From NCBI RefSeq assembly GCF_022815725.1, contig NZ_JALGRF010000006.1:62001-126000 (forward strand): a DNA stretch of 64,000 nt, read 5' to 3'. The translations under genes and the position numbers were made by a program. Source of the stretch: Streptomyces sp. APSN-46.1. Lineage in GTDB: Bacteria > Actinomycetota > Actinomycetes > Streptomycetales > Streptomycetaceae. Of this stretch, positions 16,051-24,739 are shown piece by piece (position 1 is the first letter of the stretch; every line of letters starts with the position of its first letter). The notes below the pieces were generated by a model, which was not told the origin of the DNA, did not search any database, and saw nothing but the letters and a program-made list of their open reading frames with translations.

Positions 16051-16055
16051 ACATC
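16051..16055 (+). repeat. Target-site duplication, right copy (ACATC)
   Basis: Identical to 8503-8507. Joining 8507 to 16056 restores the host reading frame. Confidence 0.93.
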
Positions 16056-16265
16056 GAGTCGGCCCGCGTCGAGACCCGGACGCCGGCGCAGGTCGGCGGC
16101 TGGGGTTACCGGCTGAGCGGGCTGGGGACGACCGTGATGCTGCGGAGCGGCGAGTGCCTGGTGGTCCGGGCCAAGGGGAGGGACTTCGCGGTCAGCGTGG
16201 ACGACGCCGAACGGGGTGCCGCGCTGCTGAACTCCCTGACCGGCACGCGCGCCGGGCGCCCCTGA
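16051..16265 (+). pseudogene. DUF1648-type membrane protein, 3' part
   Basis: From 16056 the frame reads ESARVETRTPAQVGGWGYR and continues through LSGLGTTVMLRSGECLVV to a TGA at 16265. It is the cytoplasmic PH-like C-terminal portion that follows residue 234 of the protein begun at 7806. It has no start signal of its own and is separated from its 5' part by 7.5 kb, so it is not expected to be expressed alone. Confidence 0.9.
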
Positions 16266-16459
16266 CAGGCCCGCCTGCCCCATCCGTAGTGGGTCTGCCC
16301 GTCGCCGGTCAGCCCGCGCCCGATCCGGCCAGCCCGGGGCCGAGGTCGTTTGGGCAAGCGGTGGCGGTCCGGTGGAGGTCGTGTCGCGGGGGTGGTCAGC
16401 AGGGTTACCCGTCCGTAGATTACCGGCGGTAACTCCTGTTGAGCAGAGGGGAACGTGCC

Positions 16460-18373
16460 GTGGACGTCGTGCCGAAGCCGGTGGAGCCCGTAGCGCCCGT
16501 CGCACCCGTAGCACGGGTCGCACCAGTAGTACCCGTAAAGCCGGTTGACCCCGTGAAGACTGTCGTCGACGGGGTGGTGCGCCAGGTGGTCGTACCCGCG
16601 CTGGTGGCGCCGCCCGTGAGCGGGTCGCTCGGGGACATCCCGTTCGACAACGCCGCCGCCGCGCCGGCGGACGTCGTACTGGCGCGCAAGGAGCGGGACG
16701 GGACCTGGCGGGACGTCACCGCCGCCGAGTTCGCGGCCGAAGTGCTCGCCGTCGCCAAGGGGCTGATCGCCGAGGGGCTGCGCGAGGGCGACCGGCTCGC
16801 CATCATGGCGCGGACCACCTACGAGTGGACGCTGCTGGACTTCGCGGGGTGGGCGGCGGGGCTGGTGACCGTGCCGGTCTACCCGACCGCGTCGGCACTT
16901 CAGGTGCGATGGATCCTGCACGACTCGGGGGCCGTCGCCTGCGCCGTCGAAGACACCGCGCAGGCGCGGCTCGTCAGCTCCGAGCGGGTCAACCTGCCCG
17001 GGCTGGCGCACCTGTGGGAATTCGACACCGGGGCGGTGGCGCGGCTGATCAAGGCCGGGGAGCACATACCCAACGCGCTGGTGCACGCCCGGCGCGGCGC
17101 GCGGACGCCGGAGTCGGTGGCGACGCTCGTGTACACCTCGGGGACCACCGGCCGGCCCAAGGGGTGTGTGCTCACGCACGGCAACTTCTTCGCCGAGGTG
17201 GACAACGCCGTGGAGCTGCTCCACCCGGTGTTCAAGTCGGTGAGCACGGAGCCGGCGTCCACCCTGCTGTTCCTGCCGCTGTCGCACGTGTTCGGGCGGA
17301 TGGTCGCGGTGGGGTGCCTACGGGCGCGGGTGCGGCTGGGGCACGCGCCGAGCATCCGGACCGAGGACCTGCTGGCGGACCTGGCGGGGTTCCGGCCGAC
17401 GTTCCTGCTGGCCATCCCGTACGTCCTGGAGAAGGTCTACAACACCGCCCGGGCCACGGCCGAGAAGATGGGCCGGGCCGCCTCCTTCGACCGGGCCGCG
17501 CGGATCGCGCGGAGGTACGGGGAGAGCGTCGGGGGAAAGCGGCCGGGGCTCGGGCTGCGGGCGGCGCGGGCGCTGTACGACCCGCTGGTCTACCGGCGGA
17601 TCCGGGCGGCGCTGGGCGGGCATGTGCGCTACGTCCTGAGCGGCGGGTCCCCGCTGGGGCGGCGGCTCGCGGCGTTCTACACGGGTGCGGGGATCGAGGT
17701 CTTCGAGGGGTACGGGCTGACGGAGACGACCGGGGCCTCGACCGTCACCCCGCCGCTGCGGCCGAGGCTGGGGACGGTGGGGTGGCCGCTGCCCGGGACG
17801 GCGGTACGGATCGCCGACGACGGCGAGGTGCTGCTGGGCGGGCGGCACGTCTTCGCGGGGTACTGGAACCTCGCCTCGCACGGCGGCGCGGGGTGGCTGG
17901 CCACCGGGGACATCGGGGAGCTCGACGCCGACGGGTACCTGACGATCACCGGCCGGAAGAAGGACCTGATCATCACCTCCGGCGGCAAGAACGTGGCCCC
18001 GGCGCCGCTGGAGGACTGGCTGCGGGCGCATCCGCTGGTCGGCCAGTGCATGGTGGTCGGCGACAACCGGCCGTACGTCGCCGCGCTGATCACGCTGGAG
18101 CCGGAGGGGCTGGCGCACTGGCGGCAGATGCGGAAGAAGCAGGGGGTGCCGGTGCGGGAGCTGGTACGGGACGAGGAGCTGCGGGCCGAAGTACAGCGCG
18201 CGGTGGACGAGGCGAACCGGCTCGTGTCGCGGGCGGAGTCGATCCGGCGGTTCGCGGTGCTGCCGGGGGAGTTCACGGAGGCGCGGGGGCACCTGACGCC
18301 GTCGATGAAGCTGAGGCGGGCGGCGATCGCCCGGGATTACGGGCGGGAGATCGAGGACCTGTATCGCCGGTGA
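16460..18373 (+). CDS. Long-chain fatty-acid--CoA ligase (AMP-binding family)
   Basis: A 637-residue acyl-adenylating enzyme that activates a fatty acid with ATP and joins it to CoA. Visible motifs are YTSGTTGRPKG near residue 225, GYGLTETTG near residue 417 and the C-terminal hinge GRKKDLIITSGGKNVAP near residue 503. The layout fits the FadD15/AMP-dependent synthetase group. GTG 16460 follows AGAGGGGAA by about 7 nt; TTG 16439 is in frame but would leave that sequence inside the ORF. Residues about 5-40 are an unusual Val-Ala-Pro-rich repeat with no counterpart in the fold. Confidence 0.88.
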   Translation: MDVVPKPVEPVAPVAPVARVAPVVPVKPVDPVKTVVDGVVRQVVVPALVAPPVSGSLGDIPFDNAAAAPADVVLARKERDGTWRDVTAAEFAAEVLAVAKGLIAEGLREGDRLAIMARTTYEWTLLDFAGWAAGLVTVPVYPTASALQVRWILHDSGAVACAVEDTAQARLVSSERVNLPGLAHLWEFDTGAVARLIKAGEHIPNALVHARRGARTPESVATLVYTSGTTGRPKGCVLTHGNFFAEVDNAVELLHPVFKSVSTEPASTLLFLPLSHVFGRMVAVGCLRARVRLGHAPSIRTEDLLADLAGFRPTFLLAIPYVLEKVYNTARATAEKMGRAASFDRAARIARRYGESVGGKRPGLGLRAARALYDPLVYRRIRAALGGHVRYVLSGGSPLGRRLAAFYTGAGIEVFEGYGLTETTGASTVTPPLRPRLGTVGWPLPGTAVRIADDGEVLLGGRHVFAGYWNLASHGGAGWLATGDIGELDADGYLTITGRKKDLIITSGGKNVAPAPLEDWLRAHPLVGQCMVVGDNRPYVAALITLEPEGLAHWRQMRKKQGVPVRELVRDEELRAEVQRAVDEANRLVSRAESIRRFAVLPGEFTEARGHLTPSMKLRRAAIARDYGREIEDLYRR

Positions 18374-18406
18374 CCCGTGCGCTGCGCTGGCTGAACCGGG
18401 ACACCC

Positions 18407-18550
18407 ATGCCCTCGGACCGGGCCCGGGCTCCGGCCTCGGCCCCGGTTCCGGCCTCGGGCCCGGCGCTCGATCCCGAGCGGGTCACGGTGGAGATCGGCG
18501 AGGGCGAGGTCGAGCGGCGGTGGTGGCGGGGCGCGCTTATGGTGGGCTGA
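18407..18550 (+). CDS. Possible small ORF (47 aa)
   Basis: ATG 18407 to TGA 18550 encodes 47 residues: an Ala/Pro-rich start, then PALDPERVTVEIGEGEVERR and a W-W-R-G tail. Codon third positions are GC-rich and the tail looks protein-like, but there is no convincing RBS. The first half coincides with a hexanucleotide-type repeat shared with a second frame. It could be a chance ORF. Confidence 0.2.
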   Translation: MPSDRARAPASAPVPASGPALDPERVTVEIGEGEVERRWWRGALMVG

Positions 18551-18581
18551 CTGGGTCGGGGGGTCGCCCGAGGAGGGTGCC

Positions 18582-20135
18582 GTGTACCGGTCCCGCCGCT
18601 TTCGCAGGTCCGCCGTCACCGCTGCCGTCACCGCCGCCGTGATGTGCGTCGGCCCCGGGGCGTCGGCCTTCGCAGCGGGCGCGCCGACCGGGGAGCGGAT
18701 CCGGTGGGGTGACTGCCCCGAGCGGCATGTGCCAGACGGGATGCGGTGCGGGACGCTCACCGTGCCCCTCGACCACGCCGACGCGGCCAAGGGCTCGGTA
18801 CGGCTGGCCCTCGCGCGGATCCCCGCGACCGGCGGGAAGCCGCTCGGGTCCGTGGTCCTGAACTACGGCGGCCCCGGCGGCTCCGGGATCGCGAGCCTCG
18901 CCGCCGACCCCAAGCTCTTCGCGGAGCTCGGCAAGCGGTACGACCTCGTCACCTTCGACCCGCGCGGGGTCGGGCACAGCGAGCCCGTCTCCTGCGGGGG
19001 CTCCCTGGAGCCCGACCCCGGGGCCGGCGCGGACGCCGCCGCGCAGCTGGCCGCTCTGCGCGCGCTGGTGAAACGGTGCGAGCTGCATTCCGGGCCCGTG
19101 CTCCCGTACATCGGCACCGTCCACGTCGCCCGCGACCTGGACCTCGTACGCCAGGCGCTCGGCGACAAGAAGCTCAACTACCTCGGCTTCTCCTACGGAT
19201 CCCGGCTCGGCGCCGTGTACGCCGCCCAATTCCCCCAGAACACCGGCCGGATGGTCCTCGACGGGGTGGACACCCTCACCGAACCGCTCGCCGAGCAGGC
19301 CCTCGTATCGGCGCGCGGGCAGCAGCGGGCCCTGGACAACTTCCTGACCTGGTGCGCCCACCAGGCGGGCTGCGTGTACGGGACCAACACCCGTACCGCG
19401 AAGGAGAAGGTCAACGCCCTCGTGGCGCGGCTCGACGAGGAACCGCTGATCGACGGCGGGTGGTTCGTCACGGGGCAGGACGTGGTGGCCGTGGTGGCGG
19501 CCGCCCTGTACACGCCGAGCACGTGGCCCGCGCTCGCGGAGGGGCTGCGGATGATCGAGCGGGACGGGGATCCGTCCGGGCTGACGCGGCTGGGCGAGCC
19601 GGTGGAGCCCTCCGCGGATGACGCGGACGAGGGCGGCGCGGACGGCGGCGGCGGCGACGGCGGAGGGCCGGGCCAGGTGCCCGCCGACAACGCGGCCGCC
19701 GCGCTCGCCGCCGTGAACTGCGCCGACGATCCGGACCGGGGACACGACAAGGCCAGTCCGGCCGCGATAGTGAAGGAGATCCAAGGGCTGAGGGAGGAGT
19801 TCCGCAAGGCTTCGGAGATCTTCGGCCCGGCTCAGCTGATGACCGTGCTGTCCTGCTACGGCCGCCCCGCCGGCACCGACTTCATCCGCGGGATCGACCG
19901 GCCCGCCGGGATCCCGCGGATGCTGCTCGTCGGCACCCGCGGGGATCCGGCGACCCCGTACGAGTGGACCGAGGAGACGGCGGACCGCCTCGGCGGCTCG
20001 GCGGTGGTGCTGGACCACAAGGGCGACGGGCACACCGGGTACGCGACCTCGCCCTGCGTACGGGAGTTCGTGAACCACTTCCTGGTCGACGGCGGGCTGC
20101 CGAACGGTACCCGGTCCTGCCCCGCCGGAGAATGA
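18582..20135 (+). CDS. Secreted alpha/beta hydrolase with TAP-like C-terminus
   Basis: A 517-residue exported hydrolase related to the Streptomyces tripeptidyl aminopeptidases (SlpD/SlpE/Tap). A signal peptide covers residues about 1-32. The alpha/beta fold starts with VVLNYGGPGGSG (oxyanion region), the nucleophile sits in GFSYGSRLG near residue 206, and the C-terminal TAP-like domain carries a likely catalytic His in DGHTGYATSPC. Family members release N-terminal peptides from secreted proteins or act as esterases. GAGGAGG lies 5 nt before GTG 18582. A Gly/Asp-rich insert near residues 345-365 is probably a disordered loop. Confidence 0.85.
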   Translation: MYRSRRFRRSAVTAAVTAAVMCVGPGASAFAAGAPTGERIRWGDCPERHVPDGMRCGTLTVPLDHADAAKGSVRLALARIPATGGKPLGSVVLNYGGPGGSGIASLAADPKLFAELGKRYDLVTFDPRGVGHSEPVSCGGSLEPDPGAGADAAAQLAALRALVKRCELHSGPVLPYIGTVHVARDLDLVRQALGDKKLNYLGFSYGSRLGAVYAAQFPQNTGRMVLDGVDTLTEPLAEQALVSARGQQRALDNFLTWCAHQAGCVYGTNTRTAKEKVNALVARLDEEPLIDGGWFVTGQDVVAVVAAALYTPSTWPALAEGLRMIERDGDPSGLTRLGEPVEPSADDADEGGADGGGGDGGGPGQVPADNAAAALAAVNCADDPDRGHDKASPAAIVKEIQGLREEFRKASEIFGPAQLMTVLSCYGRPAGTDFIRGIDRPAGIPRMLLVGTRGDPATPYEWTEETADRLGGSAVVLDHKGDGHTGYATSPCVREFVNHFLVDGGLPNGTRSCPAGE

Positions 20136-20263
20136 GCCGGCAGAGCCTTGTCCGCCGGGCCGCGGGTGCGGTAGAAACACGCGACACGTGGGGCGAGAAC
20201 CAGCCACGCACGTCCTGATCACGTCCTGATATGGCGTACGCACAACCACTTTTGGGGGATTCG

Positions 20264-20740
20264 ATGGCCGGACGTGCGGAGAAGTTCAAGCAGCGGGCGA
20301 CCTTGAGCCTGGTCCTCACCGGCATAGCCGCCGGCGTCTTCTTCTTCGTCGGGAGCGCCTCCCAGAAGCCGGCCGGCTGGGGCGCCGCGTATGCCTTCGC
20401 CACCCCCGTCACCGTCCAACTGCCCAGCCGCTGCGGGGTGGAGACCTTCGTCCGGGGCGACGGCCGCGGCACCGCCGTGTGCGAGCGCACGGTCTGGACG
20501 GCCGACGGGACGGCGCACACCGGCACGCTGTACGCGTACGCCGACGAGGTCAAGCGCGACGGCGGCCAGCTCACCTTCACGGGCGAGGCCAAGGCGCTCG
20601 GCGACCGCGCCTACGGGAAGCCGGAGACCTGGGAGACCGTCCTGCACCTGGCCACCCTGGCCGTCGCTGCCCTCGGCGTCCTCGGTCTCCTGCTCAGCTG
20701 CGTGGCGGCCGCCTTCCCGGCCCGCCGCCCCCGCGCGTAA
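20264..20740 (+). CDS. Membrane protein of unknown function, two TM segments
   Basis: A 158-residue protein with hydrophobic segments near residues 12-28 and 127-150 and an extracytoplasmic domain of about 95 residues between them with two Cys (SRCGVETF and AVCERTV). A GGGGGA box sits 4 nt before ATG 20264. No family is recognised. The layout resembles Streptomyces DUF3592-type or similar small exported-loop proteins, without firm support. Confidence 0.6.
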   Translation: MAGRAEKFKQRATLSLVLTGIAAGVFFFVGSASQKPAGWGAAYAFATPVTVQLPSRCGVETFVRGDGRGTAVCERTVWTADGTAHTGTLYAYADEVKRDGGQLTFTGEAKALGDRAYGKPETWETVLHLATLAVAALGVLGLLLSCVAAAFPARRPRA

Positions 20741-20855
20741 CGCGCGCCACCTCCGCGCCCGGAGCCCCGCCCGGAGCCGCGCCCGGAGCCGCGCCCGGTC
20801 CGGCCCGGCCCGGCCCGTTCCCGCCCGGCGCGAACGTCCCCCGGGGAGCGGCGCC

Positions 20856-21003
20856 GCCCAGCCGGTAGGCCCCCGGGGTCGTGCCGGTCCAGCGGCGGAA
20901 GGCCCGGTGGAAGGCGGTGTCCTCGGAGAAGCCCGGCCGGTCGGCGAGGTCCGCGATCGGCTCGCCGCTCTCGGCCAGGCCCGCGATCGCCGCATCCCGC
21001 CGC
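20856..21003 (-). pseudogene. AraC-family regulator remnant (second HTH only)
   Basis: The minus frame reads RDAAIAGLAESGEPIADLAD, then RPGFSEDTAFHRAFRRWTGT and TPGAYR. This is the second helix-turn-helix of an AraC/XylS regulator, including the F-S-E...F-x-R-A-F-x-R-W-T-G signature. Nothing resembling the first HTH or a ligand domain is found upstream, and downstream the frame turns into a GPG/AP-rich repeat, so it is a decayed fragment. Confidence 0.55.
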
Positions 21004-21244
21004 CCATCCGGGCCCCTTGACCCCGTCCGCATGGCCGGGGCCGGGGCCGCCGCCGGGTGCCAGGTCGGCCGGTTCCGCTCGTCCCGCTGGACGTCCCACC
21101 CGCACGGGCGGGTGAAGCCGAGACGAATGGTGCGCCCTATCTGCGGGGGCGACGGTGAGTCATATCCGAATACCTGATACACAGAACATTCATGGCTCGA
21201 CCGGCCGCACGCCTCGCTGGCCGCCTTGGGGGGAATTTCGCACC

Positions 21245-22966
21245 GTGAAGCCACTTCAACGTCACCTCGTCAACACCTCGCGCAAGGTCCTGTGCACGGC
21301 CGCGCTCGCGGCCAGCCTGACGACCGCCGCCGTGGTCACCAGCCCGACGACCGCCGACGCGGGGGAGTCCGAGCCAAGCCCGGACAGCCCCCAGGCCACC
21401 GACCGCGGTGACGCCCGGCTGGATCTGCCCGCACCGGTCGCGGACCCGCAGGTCCCGCCGACCACCGGCACCCCCGAGGGGTCCAGCGGCATACCGGGAA
21501 CCGCCCTCGACGCCTACAAGCGCGCCGAGTTGTCGGTGGCCGCCGCGCTCCCCGGCTGCAAGCTGCCCTGGCAGCTGCTCGCGGGCATAGGCAGGGTCGA
21601 GTCCGTGCACGCCTCCGGCTACGGGCTCAAGATGGACGGCTACACCGAGAAGCCGATCCGCGGGCCGCAGCTGAACGGCAACGGCTTCGCCGAGATCCGC
21701 GACACCGACAAGGGCGAGTGGGACGCGGACGCCACGTACGACCGGGCGGTGGGCCCGATGCAGTTCATCCCCTCCACCTGGAGCAAGTGGGGCGCCGACG
21801 GCAACGGCGACACCAAGCGCGACCCGAACAACATCTACGACGCGGCACTCGGCGCGGGGCTCTACCTCTGCGCGGGCGACCGTGACTTGTCGGACCCGGC
21901 CGCGCTGGACCGGGCGATCCTGAGCTACAACAACTCGCGCGAGTACGTGAACACGGTGCTCGGCTACATGCGGCAGTACAAGGACGGCGTCGCGGAGGTT
22001 CCGAACCCGCCCGCGGGCAACTACCCGACTCCTCCGACGACGGGCGGCCTGCCGACCCCGCAGCCGCCGCGACGGACGACCCCGCCCCCGAAGCCGACGC
22101 CGACGCCGACGCCGCCCGCGAAGCCGACTCCGACGACGCCGACGACGCCCACCAAGCCGCCCACCACCCCGTCGACGCCGACCACGCCCACGACGCCCAC
22201 CACCCCGTCGAAGCCGACGCCGGCCCCGGCGACCCTGGCCAAGGTGGAGCTCGTCGGTGAATCCGGGATCACGGCCGAGGCCGGGGCCGCCTTCAGCGCG
22301 GTGCCCCGGGTGAAGGCCGTACTCAGCGACGGCAAGCCGGCGGAGAAGCAGGTCGTCGTGTTCGCGGTCGAGGACGACACGACGGACGGCACCGGCTTCG
22401 GTACCTCCGACAGCCTGGTGGTCCGTACCGACGAGCAGGGCATCGCGGTGGCACCGGGACTGAAGGCCGGCGCCAAGGCGGGTACGTTCACGCTGCGGGC
22501 CACGGCCTACGACGCCACGAACCAGTTCACGGTGGCCTTCAAGGGCACCGTCACCGCGCAGCCGGTGGTGCTGGCCCGGACCGACGGCGGCACGCTGCCT
22601 CTGGAGGCCGTCGCCGGTACGAGCATCAAGGGCGTGGAGCTGGCCGCCACGGCCGGGGGCAAGCCGGTCGCCGGTCTGAAGACCACGGCCGGGCTGGTCG
22701 AGAAGGACGAGGCCGGGAAGTGGCAGCCGGTGAAGCCGGAGGCCGCGGGGAAGGTGCCGTACTTCAAGGGCGCCGCGGAGGGCGAGAAGCTGACCTCGGT
22801 GGCGCTCGCGCCCAGCGCGGCCGACGGAAAGATCACGGTGCCCGAGCTGTTCACGTCGGACGTGGCCCCGGGGACCTACCACCTGCGCGTGATCACTCCC
22901 GAGGGCGTCGCCCTCATCCTGGAGCTCAAGATCACGGCGAAGGCGGAAGCCACCCCGCAACCGTAG
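21245..22966 (+). CDS. Secreted lytic transglycosylase-like protein with PT-rich linker
   Basis: A 573-residue exported protein. A signal peptide covers residues about 1-42. A lytic-transglycosylase (MltB/SLT-like) domain at about residues 90-260 includes the catalytic-type Glu in GIGRVESVHASGYG and the conserved VGPMQFIPSTWSKWGADGNGD block, with LSYNNSREYV near its end. A Thr/Pro-rich wall-spanning linker follows (about 265-330), then a C-terminal region of beta-rich, Big/invasin-like character. It should cleave peptidoglycan glycan strands outside the cell. GTG 21245 gives the signal peptide; a longer frame from 21155 has no such start. Confidence 0.82.
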   Translation: MKPLQRHLVNTSRKVLCTAALAASLTTAAVVTSPTTADAGESEPSPDSPQATDRGDARLDLPAPVADPQVPPTTGTPEGSSGIPGTALDAYKRAELSVAAALPGCKLPWQLLAGIGRVESVHASGYGLKMDGYTEKPIRGPQLNGNGFAEIRDTDKGEWDADATYDRAVGPMQFIPSTWSKWGADGNGDTKRDPNNIYDAALGAGLYLCAGDRDLSDPAALDRAILSYNNSREYVNTVLGYMRQYKDGVAEVPNPPAGNYPTPPTTGGLPTPQPPRRTTPPPKPTPTPTPPAKPTPTTPTTPTKPPTTPSTPTTPTTPTTPSKPTPAPATLAKVELVGESGITAEAGAAFSAVPRVKAVLSDGKPAEKQVVVFAVEDDTTDGTGFGTSDSLVVRTDEQGIAVAPGLKAGAKAGTFTLRATAYDATNQFTVAFKGTVTAQPVVLARTDGGTLPLEAVAGTSIKGVELAATAGGKPVAGLKTTAGLVEKDEAGKWQPVKPEAAGKVPYFKGAAEGEKLTSVALAPSAADGKITVPELFTSDVAPGTYHLRVITPEGVALILELKITAKAEATPQP

Positions 22967-22986
22967 GCAGTCTCACGGCGATTCGC

Positions 22987-23031
22987 CCGGAACACCCCGC
23001 AGGCCCACCCCGGGCCTGCGGGGTGTTCCGG
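22987..23031. terminator. Strong hairpin terminator
   Basis: A perfect 20-bp stem (22987-23006 with 23012-23031) with a 5-nt loop begins 21 bp after the transglycosylase stop. No T-run follows, as is usual in Streptomyces. Confidence 0.85.
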
Positions 23032-23089
23032 TTCCGGGGCGGCCGCCGGCCGGGGGGCCAGTTCCGTTCAACCCCCGGAGGGAAAAGGC

Positions 23090-23135
23090 AGGAGCCCCGC
23101 CACCCCCCGCTCGCGCGGGAGGAGGCAGGGCTCCT
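23090..23135 (-). terminator. Terminator of cold-shock gene
   Basis: AGGAGCCC (23090-23097) pairs with GGGCTCCT (23128-23135), with a further inner GC stem. It lies about 40 bp beyond the csp stop on the minus strand. Confidence 0.65.
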
Positions 23136-23177
23136 TGGGTACTACTAATCCAACCGCGATCCGGTTGGCCCAGGCGA

Positions 23178-23381
23178 CTAGGCCGGGGTGACGTTCTCCG
23201 CCTGCGGGCCCTTCGGACCCTGCGTGACGTCGAAGTTCACCATCTGGTTCTCCTCGAGGGAGCGGAAGCCAGAGGCGTTGATCGCGGAGTAGTGGACGAA
23301 GACATCCGGGCCGCCGCCGTCCTGGGCGATGAAGCCGAAGCCCTTTTCAGCGTTGAACCACTTCACGGTTCCGGTAGCCAT
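23178..23381 (-). CDS. Cold-shock protein (CspA family)
   Basis: A 67-residue single-stranded nucleic-acid-binding OB-fold protein. RNP1 is KGFGFIA (residues 13-19) and RNP2 is VFVHYSAI (residues about 27-34), with the usual KWFN start. It acts as an RNA chaperone. AGGAGGG lies 4 nt before ATG 23381. About 140 bp of comparatively AT-rich sequence upstream (23382-23520) may be the long structured leader common in csp mRNAs. In other streptomycetes a csp gene also neighbours mqnA. Confidence 0.95.
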   Translation of the reverse strand: MATGTVKWFNAEKGFGFIAQDGGGPDVFVHYSAINASGFRSLEENQMVNFDVTQGPKGPQAENVTPA

Positions 23382-23618
23382 GAGCCCTCCTATGGGCCAA
23401 AGGGTCGCCCTGCTCCAGAACCTGCTAAGAAGTCTGAAAACTACAAAAGCCTGCGGGTCACATTCTCCGCAGGCCTCGTACTGCAAGGGAAACCAAACTG
23501 CAACTTGCGTCGAGCCTAGCACGCACCCTGCGGCCGAGACCAGAGGGAAAGATCACGTCACTCGGACGTTTGAGACCCGCGGGAAGGCTGACGAAGACGC
23601 GGCGGCTAGTCTCGCGAT

Positions 23619-24482
23619 GTGGACGCCTATCGCAGCCGGCCCCGTGTCGGCCACATCCAGTTCCTGAACTGCCTGCCCCTCTACTGGGGGCTGGCCCGGA
23701 CCGGCACGCTGCTGGACCTGGAACTGACCAAGGACACTCCCGAGAAGCTGAGCGAGCGACTGGTCCGGGGGGAGCTCGACATCGCCCCGATCACCCTCGT
23801 GGAGTTCCTCCGCAACGCCGACCAGCTCGTCGCGTTCCCCGATCTCGCGGTGGGCTGCGACGGCCCCGTGATGTCCTGCGTGATCGTCTCCCAGGTGCCC
23901 CTGGAGCAGCTGGACGGCGCCCGCGTGGCCCTCGGTTCGACCTCCCGGACGTCCGTCCGCCTCGCCCAGCTGCTGCTCTCCGAGCAGTACGGGGTGCGGC
24001 CCGATTACTACACCTGCCCTCCTGACCTGGGGCTGATGATGCAGGAGGCGGACGCGGCGGTGCTGATCGGCGACGCCGCGCTGCGCGCCTCGCTGCACGA
24101 CGCCCCCCGGCTCGGCCTCGCCGTGCACGACCTGGGGCAGATGTGGAAGGAGTGGACGGGGCTTCCGTTCGTCTTCGCCGTCTGGGCCGCCCGCAAGGAC
24201 TACCTGGCCCGCGAGCCCGCCGTCGTCAGCAAGGTGCACGAGGCGTTCCTCGCCTCCCGGGACGTCTCCTTGGAGGAGGTCGGCAAGGTCGCCGAGCAGG
24301 CGGCCCGCTGGGAGGCCTTCGACGCCGAGCTGCTGGAGCGCTACTTCACCACGCTCGACTTCCGGTTCGGGCCCGAGCAGCTGGCCGGCGTACGGGAATT
24401 CGCGCGCCGCACGGGACCGACCACGGGCTACCCCGCGGACATCGCCGTGGAGCTTCTGAAGGTCGCCGCCCCGGGCCATTGA
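23619..24482 (+). CDS. mqnA: Chorismate dehydratase MqnA (futalosine pathway)
   Basis: A 287-residue enzyme that dehydrates chorismate to 3-[(1-carboxyvinyl)oxy]benzoate, the first step of the futalosine route to menaquinone. The family start VGHIQFLNCLPLYWGL, the early DIAPITLVEFLRN and the SRTSV segment near residue 108 identify it. The fold is periplasmic-binding-protein-like but cytoplasmic, with no signal peptide. GTG 23619 is only 6 nt after a -10-like TAGTCT (23607-23612), so a leaderless mRNA is likely. mqnC lies 2.3 kb downstream beyond a kinase gene; mqnB, mqnD and mqnE are not in the window. Confidence 0.93.
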   Translation: MDAYRSRPRVGHIQFLNCLPLYWGLARTGTLLDLELTKDTPEKLSERLVRGELDIAPITLVEFLRNADQLVAFPDLAVGCDGPVMSCVIVSQVPLEQLDGARVALGSTSRTSVRLAQLLLSEQYGVRPDYYTCPPDLGLMMQEADAAVLIGDAALRASLHDAPRLGLAVHDLGQMWKEWTGLPFVFAVWAARKDYLAREPAVVSKVHEAFLASRDVSLEEVGKVAEQAARWEAFDAELLERYFTTLDFRFGPEQLAGVREFARRTGPTTGYPADIAVELLKVAAPGH

Positions 24483-24494
24483 TCGCGCTTATGT

Positions 24495-24526
24495 CCTGGG
24501 GGTGACGCGGCCCGGTCACCCCCAGG
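24495..24526 (+). terminator. Terminator after mqnA
   Basis: A perfect 12-bp stem, CCTGGGGGTGAC (24495-24506) with GTCACCCCCAGG (24515-24526), and an 8-nt loop, 12 bp beyond the mqnA stop. Confidence 0.85.
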
Positions 24527-24739
24527 CGCGCATGCGGAATCGGTGAATATTCCGTTTACCGTGAATTCGTTCCCTTTTCGCAATCCCATGGTGGGAAGCG
24601 GAATGCAGATGGGGCCTGCGGGGCGGGTGGGGAGAGCTGCCCCGCATTCGCGGTAACCGGGCGTTTTCCCTCCCGTGCCCCCCTAAGGTGCTGCTTGGCC
24701 AAAGCCACAACGGACGGACTCACGGGGGAGGGGGACGCG

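Noticed and set aside
13587..16265. 892-codon plus-strand ORF
   Set aside because: It is antisense to the Tn3 transposase and made of Arg/Gly/Leu/Val-rich shadow sequence. Only its last 70 codons are real, as the 3' fragment of the split DUF1648 gene.
18374..18581. Second frame of a longer ORF (605 codons) continuing past the CoA-ligase gene
   Set aside because: It is an Arg/Gly/Ala-rich shadow of the ligase gene that drifts into a GPGSG repeat; no start signal or domain.
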